From assembly GCA_963825415.1 (NCBI GenBank), contig CAWGTD010000009.1, forward strand, positions 62,001 through 126,000: 64,000 nt of DNA, in the 5' to 3' direction. Below the pieces are notes generated by a model that searched no databases, was not told the origin of the DNA, and saw nothing but the letters and a program-made list of their open reading frames with translations. The DNA comes from BP-464 sp963825415. GTDB taxonomy: Bacteria; Actinomycetota; Thermoleophilia; Solirubrobacterales; Solirubrobacteraceae. Positions 43,594 to 52,377 of the stretch are shown here, piece by piece (the stretch's first letter is position 1; each line of letters begins with the position of its first letter). The position numbers were made by a program, and so were the translations under genes.

Positions 43594-43913
43594 AGGTCTC
43601 CGCCGTCGTCGGGGACCTCATGTTCGCCTCGCGGATCGAGGTCCTGCTCGGGCAGGCCGGGCACGACGTCACGCTGGTCACAGACCCCGAGCAGGTGGGG
43701 AGCGCCGACGTGATCGTGGCCGACTTGAGCTCTGTCGAGCCCGAGGCCGTGCCGACCGGCACGGCGCCCGCGCTGGGGATCTACGCCCACACCCGTCCCG
43801 ACGTGCGCGATCGGGCGATGCAGGCCGGTTTCGCGCTCGCGGTCCCGCGCTCGCGGTTCGTACGCGAAGCGGCCGAACTGGTGTCTATGATCGCGCCGCC
43901 TACCGAGCCCTGA
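43590..43913 (+). CDS. receiver-like hypothetical protein
   Basis: 107 residues. VVGDLMFASRIEVLLGQAGHDVTLVTDPEQ, then ADVIVADLSSV, then GIYAHTRPDVRDRAMQAGFALAVPRSRF follows the strand-helix order of a response-regulator receiver domain, but the acidic pocket is reduced to one Asp in GD and one in VADL, and no effector domain is attached. Probably a stand-alone pseudo-receiver; coupled to the previous gene. Confidence 0.6.
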   Translation: MKVSAVVGDLMFASRIEVLLGQAGHDVTLVTDPEQVGSADVIVADLSSVEPEAVPTGTAPALGIYAHTRPDVRDRAMQAGFALAVPRSRFVREAAELVSMIAPPTEP

Positions 43914-43932
43914 ACGACGACAAGGAGCCAGC

Positions 43933-44754
43933 GTGGAAGATCGCGGACCGTCCGCCTACATCGCGGAGTTCATCGGGACCTTCGTACTCGTCTTTTTCAT
44001 CGGGGTGATCCTGTCCGTCCAGCAGGTCGGCGACATCGGCCTCGGCTATCAGGACTTCGCGGTCATCGGCCTGCTGCACTTCTTCGTGCTGGCGATGCTG
44101 ATCGCGACGCTGGGCGGCGCCTCGGGCGCGCACTTCAACCCGGCGGTCACCATCTGCCTCGCCGCGCTGCGCAAGATCCGCGGCGCCGACGCCGGCATCT
44201 ACATCCTGCTGCAGCTGGCCGGCGCGGTCGCCGCCGCGCTCGTGGTCAGGCTGATGCTCAGCGACGAGGGGGCCGCCTCGAACTACGGCGCCACCGGCGT
44301 CTCGGAGAAGTTCCTGTCGGGCGCGACGGGCGCCGGCTTCCTGGCCGAGCTGATCGGGACCTTCGTGCTGATGTGGGCGATCATGGGCACCGCGGTCAAC
44401 CCGCGCGCGGAGCGGTCGTGGGCGCCGGTGATCATCGGCGGCACCCTGGGCTTCGCGGTGATGGCGATGGGCCCGCTGACCGGTGCCGGCTTCAACCCCG
44501 CGCGCGCGTTCGGCCCCGCCCTGGTGGGCGACGCGTTCGGCGGCGGCGGCAAGTGGCTCCTGGTCTACGCCCTGGGGCCGGCGGTCGGCGCGCTGCTCGC
44601 GGGCTTCGCGTACACCGCGGTCGTGCTGCGTCCCCAGGAGGTGCTCTTCGGCGGCCGTCTGGTCGACGCAGACGTGCCGCCCGGGCGCGTGCCCGGCGAG
44701 GTCGAATCGGCCGCGCAGGCGCCGGGCGAGCGCCCCGTGGACAAGCTCAGCTAG
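43933..44754 (+). CDS. MIP-family aquaporin / glycerol facilitator-like channel
   Basis: 273 residues with six membrane helices and both half-helix motifs: NPA in GAHFNPAVT (Asn69) and in GAGFNPARA (Asn188). The C-terminal 40 residues are polar and acidic. Whether water or small solutes pass cannot be read. AAGGAG precedes the GTG, so this gene has a normal leader. Followed by a strong hairpin. Confidence 0.88.
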   Translation: MEDRGPSAYIAEFIGTFVLVFFIGVILSVQQVGDIGLGYQDFAVIGLLHFFVLAMLIATLGGASGAHFNPAVTICLAALRKIRGADAGIYILLQLAGAVAAALVVRLMLSDEGAASNYGATGVSEKFLSGATGAGFLAELIGTFVLMWAIMGTAVNPRAERSWAPVIIGGTLGFAVMAMGPLTGAGFNPARAFGPALVGDAFGGGGKWLLVYALGPAVGALLAGFAYTAVVLRPQEVLFGGRLVDADVPPGRVPGEVESAAQAPGERPVDKLS

Positions 44755-44769
44755 CGCTCCGCAGGGCAA

Positions 44770-44809
44770 GTTTCGCCACCACCGGTCGTTGGGGCCGGTG
44801 GTGGGAAAC
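44770..44809. terminator. strong hairpin after the aquaporin gene
   Basis: CCACCACCGG and CCGGTGGTGG form a perfect 10-bp stem, extended by GTTT/AAAC at the base, around an 8-9 base loop. No T-run follows on either strand. Confidence 0.55.
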
Positions 44810-44826
44810 GAGGGCGGGGGACGACG

Positions 44827-47172
44827 ATGAGCAGGTGGACGACGGCTGCGCTGGCGGGCCTCGCGATGCTGGCTGTGGCAACACCCGCGCAGGCGCGCAC
44901 CTGGAAGGCCGAGCCGGCGTGGATCGCCAACGCAGGCGTCTACCGCCAGCACGAGCTCGTCTACCAGGACTACCTCTTCGACGACCACGGCGCGAACACC
45001 GACGGGGTCGACCGCATCGACCTTCCGTTCGGCGCCGCCGGGCCCGACATGCAGACTCCGTCCGACCCGCGCCTGTCGCCCGCCCCCGCCATCAACTGGG
45101 CCGGCGACTTCACGTACCCCTCGGAGGACGGCACCCACATCGACGACGTCGCCGACCTGACCGAGTTCCGCGTGGCCGCCGACGTCGGCGCGGTCCACTA
45201 CCGCATCCGCCTGGGCGACATGACCGCGCCCGACTCCAGCGTGGTCGGCATCTGCGCCGACGAGGACGCCGACCGCTCGACCGGCGTGCAGTCCTGGCCC
45301 AACGGGGCCAATCTGGTCAGCAGCCTCGGCTGCGATCACCTCTACACCGTCTACGGCACCGGCGCCGACGTCACCACGCGCGCGGGCACGCGGTCGATCA
45401 CCGACCTTGGCGGCGCCGTCAGCGCCGACCCGGCCGCCGGCTACCTCGAGCTGTCGGTCCCGCGCAGCGTCGCCGACCCCGGCCTGGCGACCTGGCGCTA
45501 CTACGTCGCCTCCGGCATCTGGGACGCCGCCAAGCACGCCTGGCTGGCGCCGAACCCCGGCCCCGCGGTCGGCGGCGCCCCGGTCGCCACCGGCGGCTCG
45601 CCGACCGCGCCCAATGTCTTCGACCTGCTCTCCAACAATGACGAGCCCAACTCGACGTGGGACGAGGAGAAGCAGGCCAACGACCTCGCCCGTGCAGACA
45701 TCGTCAGCGACTTCCTGAAGGTCGACTTCCGGCGGCTGGCATCCGATCGCAACGATCCCGATCCCCAGCGCACGGGCGTCGTCGAGCGCATCTATGAGAC
45801 GAAGTTCCCGGCCGCCAAGCGTGGCCGCGACATCTCGCGCGGGCTCGGCGTGCAGTACCTCTACAACGCCACGTGGCAGCCCTACGTCGCCGTGATCCCC
45901 AGCGACTACTACGAGCAGCCCGCCAAGCGCTTTCCCTACGACCAGTGCTTCCACCCGTTGGGGGCGAACCACAACGTCGAGGTCTTCTACGGCGACGCGC
46001 TGGCGCGCAAGGACTACAACCCGCTGCTGACCGGCGTCACGCCGCAGACCGGCTATCTGCCCTTCAGCGTGATCACCTCGTTGATCAACCAGCTCGGCGC
46101 CGTCTACTCCTGCTCGCTGGGCAGGGGCGAGGGCGAGGGCTACGCCGGTGGTGACGGCCTGGTCGACGCGCTCGAGGTCGCCGACGACATGCGCGCCCAC
46201 TACCGCACCGACCCCGACCGCCAGTTCGCCCACGGCGTCTCGCTCGGCGCGATCGGCAGCTGGCACTCGGCCCGCATGTACCCCGACCGCTTCGCCGCGG
46301 CGATGCCCTACATCTTCACCTCGGGCGTCAGCGGTGGCACGTCGACCGACCCGCTGCTCGCCAACCTCTACAACCTGCCGGTCTTCTATTCGATCGGCAC
46401 CGCCGACGAGTTCGCCCAGGGCCCGCAGGGCGACCCGGTGGCGGACGACCTCGAGAGCAACGAGGACGAGTACGTCTACCTGCACTACCTCGGCCGCCAG
46501 CACGAGGGGCGCATCGAGAACGACTTCCTGCCGTTCGTCGAGCGGCTCGCCTACACGCGCAGCCGCGTCACGAATCCCGCGCGCGTGCGCTTCGTGTTCG
46601 ACCCGAGCAACTACCCCGACCAGGTCCCCGGCGACGGATCGGCCTACTGGGTCCGCGGGATGCAGGTCCGCGAGGGCTCGGACACCGCCTCGGTCGACGC
46701 GGTCTCGCTCGGGCGCGCCGACGAGCTGCCGACCAAGCAGGTCGTCTTCGACGGGCTCTACGTCAACCAGCCCAAGCAGTACCGCGCGCGGATCCGCGGG
46801 CTGCTGCGGCTCTCGCCGGATGAGTTCGCCAAGGTCTGGCGGCCGGCCGACTTCGAGCCGGGCTGGGAGCAGCTGTCGCTGACCACGACGCCGACGACGT
46901 TCCCCAAGCAGGACGTGGCCAACGCGTTCACGCTGAAGGGGACGGGGCTGGGCGCGGCGACGCTCGACACCAAGCGGATGGCTCTCGACGCGCGCTCGAA
47001 GCTGACCGGCACGCTCGACGGCGACGGCGCCACCACGCTGACGCTGTTGGGCCGCTTCCGCCCGCTGGCGAAGGCCACGCTCGACGGCGAGCCGGTCGCG
47101 CTCCAGCTGGCCGGCGACCGCGCGACGGTCGAGATTCCGTCCGGCCATCACGTGCTGGTCATCAGCCGCTGA
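44827..47172 (+). CDS. large secreted esterase-like alpha/beta hydrolase
   Basis: 781 residues. A signal peptide (ALAGLAMLAVATPAQA-RT) is followed by a 200-residue beta-rich domain resembling the C-terminal sugar-binding domain of glucodextranases (DLTEFRVAADVGAVHYRIRLGDM), then an alpha/beta hydrolase with the nucleophile elbow GVSLGAIG (FAHGVSLGAIGSWHSARMYPDRFAAAMPY) and YLHYLGRQHEGRIENDFLPF, then beta tails. The layout suggests a secreted polymer or ester hydrolase. A promoter was not seen; the G-rich sequence before ATG may be the ribosome site. The stop is 5 bases from repeat copy 2. Confidence 0.75.
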   Translation: MSRWTTAALAGLAMLAVATPAQARTWKAEPAWIANAGVYRQHELVYQDYLFDDHGANTDGVDRIDLPFGAAGPDMQTPSDPRLSPAPAINWAGDFTYPSEDGTHIDDVADLTEFRVAADVGAVHYRIRLGDMTAPDSSVVGICADEDADRSTGVQSWPNGANLVSSLGCDHLYTVYGTGADVTTRAGTRSITDLGGAVSADPAAGYLELSVPRSVADPGLATWRYYVASGIWDAAKHAWLAPNPGPAVGGAPVATGGSPTAPNVFDLLSNNDEPNSTWDEEKQANDLARADIVSDFLKVDFRRLASDRNDPDPQRTGVVERIYETKFPAAKRGRDISRGLGVQYLYNATWQPYVAVIPSDYYEQPAKRFPYDQCFHPLGANHNVEVFYGDALARKDYNPLLTGVTPQTGYLPFSVITSLINQLGAVYSCSLGRGEGEGYAGGDGLVDALEVADDMRAHYRTDPDRQFAHGVSLGAIGSWHSARMYPDRFAAAMPYIFTSGVSGGTSTDPLLANLYNLPVFYSIGTADEFAQGPQGDPVADDLESNEDEYVYLHYLGRQHEGRIENDFLPFVERLAYTRSRVTNPARVRFVFDPSNYPDQVPGDGSAYWVRGMQVREGSDTASVDAVSLGRADELPTKQVVFDGLYVNQPKQYRARIRGLLRLSPDEFAKVWRPADFEPGWEQLSLTTTPTTFPKQDVANAFTLKGTGLGAATLDTKRMALDARSKLTGTLDGDGATTLTLLGRFRPLAKATLDGEPVALQLAGDRATVEIPSGHHVLVISR

Positions 47173-47176
47173 AGTA

Positions 47177-47342
47177 GATGATTGATTCCACGAGGTCCGT
47201 GGTCCTGGATGACGGCGCGGATCGGCGCCGGATCGCCGCCCGTCGGTCTCGGAAATGGCGCTGCCATTCCCTTCGACGCCGTGCGACGCCCGCCATCCGC
47301 CCGCACCGCCCCCAGAACCACGTCTACGTGGAATCAACCATC
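47177..47342. repeat. structured dispersed element, copy 2
   Basis: 166 bases, same boundaries as copy 1: GATGAT-TGATTCCACG with CGTGGAATCA-ACCATC as end arms, and the hairpin GGAAATGG/CCATTCC at 47251. Compared with copy 1 the arm pair C-G (34991-35136) becomes T-A (47187-47332), and the inner pairs A-T and C-G (35050-35081, 35051-35080) become G-C and T-A (47246-47277, 47247-47276). It sits between the esterase stop and the fbiC promoter. Confidence 0.8.
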
Positions 47343-47364
47343 TAGCGCGACCGCCACCGGCAGC

Positions 47365-47370
47365 TACGCT
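47365..47370 (+). promoter_or_regulatory. -10 hexamer setting the fbiC start
   Basis: TACGCT is 6 nt before GTG 47377. This supports that codon over an upstream ATG at 47182, which would read through the repeat element. Confidence 0.5.
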
Positions 47371-47376
47371 CTGGCG

Positions 47377-49593
47377 GTGCGCCGCCGGGTCACGTTTTCG
47401 CGCAACGTCACGCTTTCGCTTTCGCGCACCTGCGTGTCGCACTGCAAGTACTGCGCGTTCGCCACCCACCAGGCGCACCTGCACGACCCCGACGACGTGC
47501 TGGCGCTGATCGACGGCGCCGCGCGCCGCGGCGTCAAGGAGCTGCTGGTGCTCACGGGCGACCGCCCCGACGAGCATCCGGGCGTCGCGCAGCGGCTGGC
47601 GGACCTGGGCTTCGAGGACTTCGTCGGCTACGTGGTGTGGTGCTGCGAACGAGCGCTCGAACGCGGCCTGCTGCCGCATACGAACCTCGGCGCGCTGCGA
47701 CGCGACGAGCTGCTGCGGCTGCGCGAGGTGACCGCGTCGCAGGGGCTGATGCTCGAGTCGCTGCGCGACGACCTGGTCGTCCACCAGGCGTCGCCGACCA
47801 AGGACCCCGCGCTGCGGCTCGACACGATCCGCGCGGCGGGCGAGCTGCGGATCCCGTTCACGAGCGGGATCCTTGTCGGGATCGGCGAGAGCGAGGCAGA
47901 CCGCGTCGCTGCGCTGGAGGCGCTCGCGGCGGTGCACGCCGAGTACGGCCACCTCCAGGAGGTGATCCTCCAGAACTACGTCCCGCACCGGCGCTACTAC
48001 GGCGAGGAGCCGGCGGAGATCGCCGAGCAGGCCGCCGACGAGTTCTGGCGCACGGGGATCTCGGCCGTGCCGCAACACGACGCGCCGGCGTGGGCGACGC
48101 CGGTGACGATCGAGGACATGAAGCGGCTGATCGAGCACGCGCGCCGCTTGCTTCCGGACGTGGGCGTCCAGGTGCCGCCCAACCTCGCCGACTGGTGGCC
48201 CGAGCTGGTCGCCGCGGGCGCGACCGACCTCGGCGGACTGTCGGCCAACGGCGACCACATCTCCCCGGAGCACCCGTTCCCCTCGCCGCACCAGGTGCGC
48301 AAGCGCCTCGCCGCCGACGGCGTCGCCTTGACCGAGCGGCTGTGCGCCTACCCCCAGTACCTCGACCCCGAGTGGGTCGCCCAGGGCGTGCTCGACGTCG
48401 TCAAGGCGTCGTTCTGGTCGTTCATCCCACGCAGCGGGTCCGGTCGTACCGAGGCGCCGTTCGCGATCCGCTCCGATCTCGTGGGCCCGGCGATCGAGAA
48501 GGCACGCGACGGCGGCTGGCTGAACCCCGAGGAGCTCACCGCGCTGTTCGCCGAGACGCGGCCCGAGGCGATCGAGGACATGCGCGCGGCGGCCGACGAG
48601 CTGCGCCGCGAGCTCGCCGGCGACAAGGTCACCTTCGTCGTCAACCGCAACATCAACGTCTCGAACGTCTGCATCGTCGGCTGTGCGTTCTGCGGGTTCG
48701 GCCAGGGCAAGCGCTCGCCCGACGCCTACTCCCACGACGAGGAGGAGCTGCGCGGCCGCGTGCGCGAGGCGGTCGCCTACGGCGCGACCGAGATCTGCAT
48801 GCAGTCGGGCATCCATCCCGACTGGGCGCTGGAGGACTACGAGCACTGGCTGCGCGTCGTGAAGAGCGAGGCGCCGGAGCTGCACCTGCACGCCTACTCG
48901 CCGATGGAGGTCGCGCACATGTGCGACGTCTCCGGGCTCGAAGCGGTCGAGGTCTTCGGCCGCCTGCGGGAGGCCGGGCTCGGCTCGACACCGGGCACCG
49001 CGGCCGAGGTGCTCCACGACGGCGTGCGCGCGCGGATCTCGCCCAACAAGCTGCCCGTCGCACGCTGGGTCGAGATGATCGAGGCCAGCCACGCGGCCGG
49101 CCTGCGCTCCACGTCGACCGTGATGTTCGGCCACATCGAGGAGCCGTGGGAGCTGGCCGAGCACATGCGCGTCGTGCGCGAGCTCCAGGAGCGCACCGGC
49201 GGCATCACCGAGTTCGTGCCGCTGTCGTTCATCCCGTTCCACACCCTGCTCGGCCGCACGCACGGCGTCGAGGAGATCAGCCGCGAGGAGAACCTCAAGC
49301 ACACCGCGGTCTTCCGGCTCGCGCTCGGGCGCTCGATTCGCAATCTGCAGGCCAGCTGGGTCAAGATGGGCCTCGACGCCGCCACGGAAGCCCTTCGGTG
49401 GGGCGTCAACGATCTCGGAGGGACCCTCATGGAGGAGAACATCAGCCGGCTGGCCGGCAGCTACCACGGCGTCAGGCTCGATCCGCCCGAGCTGATCGCC
49501 GCGGCGCATCGCGCCGGCCGCCCCGCCGCCGAGCGCACCACGCTGTACGAGCTGCGCCGCGAGTTCGCGGTCCCCGAGCCGGTGGCGGCATGA
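47377..49593 (+). CDS. fbiC: F0 synthase, fused CofG-CofH (FbiC)
   Basis: 738 residues. Two radical-SAM domains: CofG with CVSHCKYC (Cys19, 23, 26) and CofH with CIVGCAFC (Cys432, 436, 439), each followed by the expected barrels (GVKELLVLTGDRPDEHPG; EICMQSGIHPDW). Together they join 5-amino-6-ribitylaminouracil and tyrosine to make F0, the deazaflavin core of F420. The fused form is the actinobacterial arrangement. The stop overlaps the greA start (ATGA). Other F420 genes lie 1.5-7 kb downstream. Confidence 0.95.
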   Translation: MRRRVTFSRNVTLSLSRTCVSHCKYCAFATHQAHLHDPDDVLALIDGAARRGVKELLVLTGDRPDEHPGVAQRLADLGFEDFVGYVVWCCERALERGLLPHTNLGALRRDELLRLREVTASQGLMLESLRDDLVVHQASPTKDPALRLDTIRAAGELRIPFTSGILVGIGESEADRVAALEALAAVHAEYGHLQEVILQNYVPHRRYYGEEPAEIAEQAADEFWRTGISAVPQHDAPAWATPVTIEDMKRLIEHARRLLPDVGVQVPPNLADWWPELVAAGATDLGGLSANGDHISPEHPFPSPHQVRKRLAADGVALTERLCAYPQYLDPEWVAQGVLDVVKASFWSFIPRSGSGRTEAPFAIRSDLVGPAIEKARDGGWLNPEELTALFAETRPEAIEDMRAAADELRRELAGDKVTFVVNRNINVSNVCIVGCAFCGFGQGKRSPDAYSHDEEELRGRVREAVAYGATEICMQSGIHPDWALEDYEHWLRVVKSEAPELHLHAYSPMEVAHMCDVSGLEAVEVFGRLREAGLGSTPGTAAEVLHDGVRARISPNKLPVARWVEMIEASHAAGLRSTSTVMFGHIEEPWELAEHMRVVRELQERTGGITEFVPLSFIPFHTLLGRTHGVEEISREENLKHTAVFRLALGRSIRNLQASWVKMGLDAATEALRWGVNDLGGTLMEENISRLAGSYHGVRLDPPELIAAAHRAGRPAAERTTLYELRREFAVPEPVAA

Positions 49594-50054
49594 CCGAGGG
49601 CGCGATCACCGCCGAGGGGCTGGTCGCCCTGCGGGCCGAGCTCGAGCGGCTCGAGACCGAGGGCCGGCGCGACATGGCCGCGCGGATCCTGTCGGCGCGC
49701 GAGCTGGGCGATCTCAGCGAGAACGCCGAGTACCACATCGCCAAGGAGGACCAGGCCCACCTGGAGACGAAGATCGCGCGCCTGAAGGATCGCCTGCGGT
49801 CCGCGCGGGTCGTCGACGTCACCGACGGGGGAGACGAGGTCGCCTTCGGCGGCACCGTGCACGTCGTCGACGAGGAGTCGGGCGGTGAGGCCTCCTACAA
49901 GATCGTCGGCCCGACCGAGGCCGATGCCGCGTCGGGCCGCCTGTCGGCCGAGTCGCCGGTCGCGATGGCGCTGATGGGCAAGCGGATCGGGGACGTCGCG
50001 GTGGTCGCGACGCCCAGCGGCGAGCGCCGCCTGCGCGTCGATCGCCTGGGCTGA
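49590..50054 (+). CDS. greA: transcription elongation factor GreA
   Basis: 154 residues. The coiled-coil N-terminus (TAEGLVALRAELERLETEGRRDMAARILSARELGDLSENAEYHIAKEDQAHLETKIARLKDRL) carries the acidic tip with LGDLSENAEY, and the FKBP-like C-terminus follows (VGPTEADAASGRLSAESPVAMALMGKRIGD). It reactivates backtracked RNA polymerase. Coupled to fbiC by the 4-base overlap, an unusual partner. Confidence 0.93.
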   Translation: MTEGAITAEGLVALRAELERLETEGRRDMAARILSARELGDLSENAEYHIAKEDQAHLETKIARLKDRLRSARVVDVTDGGDEVAFGGTVHVVDEESGGEASYKIVGPTEADAASGRLSAESPVAMALMGKRIGDVAVVATPSGERRLRVDRLG

Positions 50055-50097
50055 CGCGCGCGTTGAAACGGGGTACGTGCGGGTACCCTCGGACCAA

Positions 50098-51054
50098 GTG
50101 AGCACGGTGGCTCCAGTGGACCCGCTCCGGGAACAGGCGTTTCAGCACGAGGCGCTGCTCTACGCGGGCACGGACGAGTTCCTGGCCGGCACGTCGGCGT
50201 TCCTACGGGAGGCGATTGCCGCCGACGAGCCGGCGCTCGTCGTCGTCGACGCCGCCAAGATCGAGCTGCTGCGCGACGAGCTCTCCGACGATGCCGACCG
50301 GGTGCACTTCGCCGACATGGCCGGCGTCGGCGCCAACCCCGCTCGGATCATCCCCGCCTGGCAGGAGTTCGTCGACGAGCACTCAGAGCCCGACCGTGGC
50401 ATCTGGGGCATCGGCGAGCCGATCTGGCCCGAGCGCACGCCGGCCGAGATGGTCGAGTGCCACCGCCACGAGGCGCTGTTGAACGTCGCGTTCGCCGACA
50501 CCCCGCGCTTCCGGCTGCTCTGCCCGTACGACACGGTCGGGCTCGACGAGGACGTGATCCATCGAGCGCACTGCAACCATCCGCTCATCGCCGCCGACGG
50601 CGACCTGCTTCCGAGTGGCGACTGGAGCGGGCTCGAGCCGATCTGTGCCCCGTTCGACGCCCCGCTGCCGGAGCCGCCGAGCGGGTGGACCGAGCTGGCG
50701 TTCGACGGCGCATCACTACGCCTGGCGCGGCAGTTCACGGCCGGCCGTGCGGTCGCTGCCGGGCTGACCGGCTCGCGGATCGAGGACCTCGTGCTGGCCG
50801 TCGACGAGCTGGCCAGCAACAGCATCAGGTACGGCGGCCGCCACGGGACACTCCGGATCTGGCACGAGGACGAGACGCTGTTCTGCGAAATCAGCGATGC
50901 CGGCCGGATCGCCGACCCGCTCGTCGGCCGTGTGCGGCCGACCGGGACGACCGTGGGCGGCTACGGCATGTGGATGGTCCAGCAGCTCTGCGATCTGGTG
51001 CAGGTCCGGACGTCTGCCGCCGGCAGCGTCGTCCGGGTCCACACCTACCTCTAG
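50098..51054 (+). CDS. MEDS-domain plus HATPase (RsbW-like) regulator
   Basis: About 318 residues. The N-terminal half matches the MEDS sensory domain: HEALLYAGTDEFLAGTSAFLREAIAADEPALVVVDAAK, then FADMAGVGANPARIIPAW. The C-terminal half is a GHKL ATPase like RsbW/anti-sigma kinases: VLAVDELASNSIRYGG (N-box), ISDAGRIADPLVG and GGYGMWMVQQLCDLV. Likely controls a SigB/SigF-type factor, for instance the one at 32.9 kb (inference). GTG 50098 has TACCCT 8 nt upstream; GTG 50077 is the alternative. Confidence 0.82.
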   Translation: MSTVAPVDPLREQAFQHEALLYAGTDEFLAGTSAFLREAIAADEPALVVVDAAKIELLRDELSDDADRVHFADMAGVGANPARIIPAWQEFVDEHSEPDRGIWGIGEPIWPERTPAEMVECHRHEALLNVAFADTPRFRLLCPYDTVGLDEDVIHRAHCNHPLIAADGDLLPSGDWSGLEPICAPFDAPLPEPPSGWTELAFDGASLRLARQFTAGRAVAAGLTGSRIEDLVLAVDELASNSIRYGGRHGTLRIWHEDETLFCEISDAGRIADPLVGRVRPTGTTVGGYGMWMVQQLCDLVQVRTSAAGSVVRVHTYL

Positions 51055-51061
51055 CCGGCGT

Positions 51062-51787
51062 TTACGAGAACAGGTCCTCGCCGCGCTCGCGGACGAGCGC
51101 CGCGGCGCCGGGGCCGTCGCCCTCGGTGACGTAGCGCTCGAGCCCCCGGACGACGACGGCGGGCTGGCGGGAGTCCTTGCCGCCGCGAGCGAGGTCGGCC
51201 GCCGCGGCGGCCTGGTCGGCGACAGCGATGACCGTCGCCTGGAGCTCGAGCCCCTCGCTGTCGGTGCGGCCCCGCCAGTCGTCGATCGGCTCGAGTCCCG
51301 CCACCCCGATCGCGATGTCCGTCTGGCCGATGCGCCAGGCGCGGCCGAAGGAGTCGGCGATCACGACCGCGCAGTGGACGGGGTGCAGGGCGTGGCGCAG
51401 GGCGCGCGCGCTGGCGTCGGGGTCGCGCGGCAGCAGCACCACGCAGCCGGGCGGCGCGTTGGACGTGTCGACGCCGGCGTTGGCGCAGACGTACCCGTGC
51501 CGCGTGCGGCAGATCAGCACGCCGGGGCGGGCGGCGACGATGTCGGCCGTCTCGTCGAGGATCGCCTGCATGTGGCGCGGGTCCTTGCGGTGCTCGACCG
51601 CCAGCGCCGTCGCCTCCTCGCCGATGACGACGTCGTCGAGCCGCACGATGCGGCCTTCGGCCTTGGAGACGATCTTGTGGGCGAGGACGACGACGTCGCC
51701 CTCGCCGACGTGGGGGGCAAGCAGCGCGGCGAGGTCGTCGCCGGGGGCGATCTCCGGCAGGCCGGGGATGGCGGCGGCCGCGATCAC
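51062..51787 (-). CDS. cofE: coenzyme F420-0:L-glutamate ligase
   Basis: 241 residues. CofE pattern: VVVLAHKIVSKAEGRIVRL, HMQAILDET, VCANAGVDTSNAPPGCVVLLP, then VVIADSFGRAWRIGQTDIAIGVAGL. It adds glutamates to F420-0 with GTP. The mycobacterial FbiB has an extra nitroreductase-like C-terminal domain; here the protein ends after the ligase, so dehydro-F420-0 reduction must be elsewhere. GTG start overlaps the cofC stop. Confidence 0.92.
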   Translation of the reverse strand: MIAAAAIPGLPEIAPGDDLAALLAPHVGEGDVVVLAHKIVSKAEGRIVRLDDVVIGEEATALAVEHRKDPRHMQAILDETADIVAARPGVLICRTRHGYVCANAGVDTSNAPPGCVVLLPRDPDASARALRHALHPVHCAVVIADSFGRAWRIGQTDIAIGVAGLEPIDDWRGRTDSEGLELQATVIAVADQAAAAADLARGGKDSRQPAVVVRGLERYVTEGDGPGAAALVRERGEDLFS

Positions 51788-52377
51788 CCGACGGTCTCCC
51801 GCGCCAGCGCCAGGTCCTCGGCGGTGTCGACGTCGAGCGCGAAGGCGGGGATCGACTCCACGGCGTAGGGCACGCCGGCCGCCCGTGCCAGGCCGGCGTG
51901 GCGCTCGGCGCTGCCGGGCCCGAACGCGGGCGCCAGGGCGTCGGGCGGCGCGAGCAGCAGGCCGTTCGTCCCGGTGCCGTGGCGGTCGGCCAGGATCACG
52001 ACCCCGGGCCCGCTGTGGCGCGCGAGCAGATCGTCGACGTCGGCGGCGCTGAGCAACGGACAATCACCGGCGGCGAGCAGCACGCGCTCGGCCCCGAGCT
52101 CGATCGCCCGGCGGACGCCCAGGCTCGCGGCGGCACTGTGGCCCAGCGGCTCGCGCTCGTCGACGACCTCTGCACCGGCCCCGGCGGCCAGCGCGACCGC
52201 CGCCGGATCGCGCGTCACCACCAGCACCCGCTCCAGGCCGGAGGCCTTGATCAACTCGTCGAGCACGCCGCCGGCCATCCGCTCGGCGAGGTCGGGCTGC
52301 GGCTCGCCGAGGTCGGCAGCCAGGCGTTGCTTGGCCGCCGCGAACGCCTTTATCGGCAGCACCGCGACGGTCGTCAT
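51784..52377 (-). CDS. cofC: 2-phospholactate/phosphoenolpyruvate guanylyltransferase
   Basis: 197 residues. Nucleotidyltransferase fold with VAVLPIKAFAAAKQRLAADLG, LLAAGDCPLLSAADVDDLL and DRHGTGTNGLLLAPPDAL, the CofC/FbiD signature. It activates phosphoenolpyruvate (or 2-phospholactate) with GTP for transfer to F0 by CofD. Its ATG overlaps the cofD stop (ATGA). Confidence 0.9.
   Translation of the reverse strand: MTTVAVLPIKAFAAAKQRLAADLGEPQPDLAERMAGGVLDELIKASGLERVLVVTRDPAAVALAAGAGAEVVDEREPLGHSAAASLGVRRAIELGAERVLLAAGDCPLLSAADVDDLLARHSGPGVVILADRHGTGTNGLLLAPPDALAPAFGPGSAERHAGLARAAGVPYAVESIPAFALDVDTAEDLALARETVG

Noticed and set aside
47182..47376. N-terminal extension of fbiC beginning at ATG 47182
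   Set aside because: It translates the structured repeat, whose other copy is between unrelated genes; the TACGCT-6-GTG at 47377 gives a better start directly before the CofG domain.
43900..49509. An 1869-codon open frame on the minus strand
   Set aside because: It is antisense to aquaporin, esterase and fbiC, has low-complexity Arg/Asp/Val/Gly composition and no domain. A high-G+C shadow.
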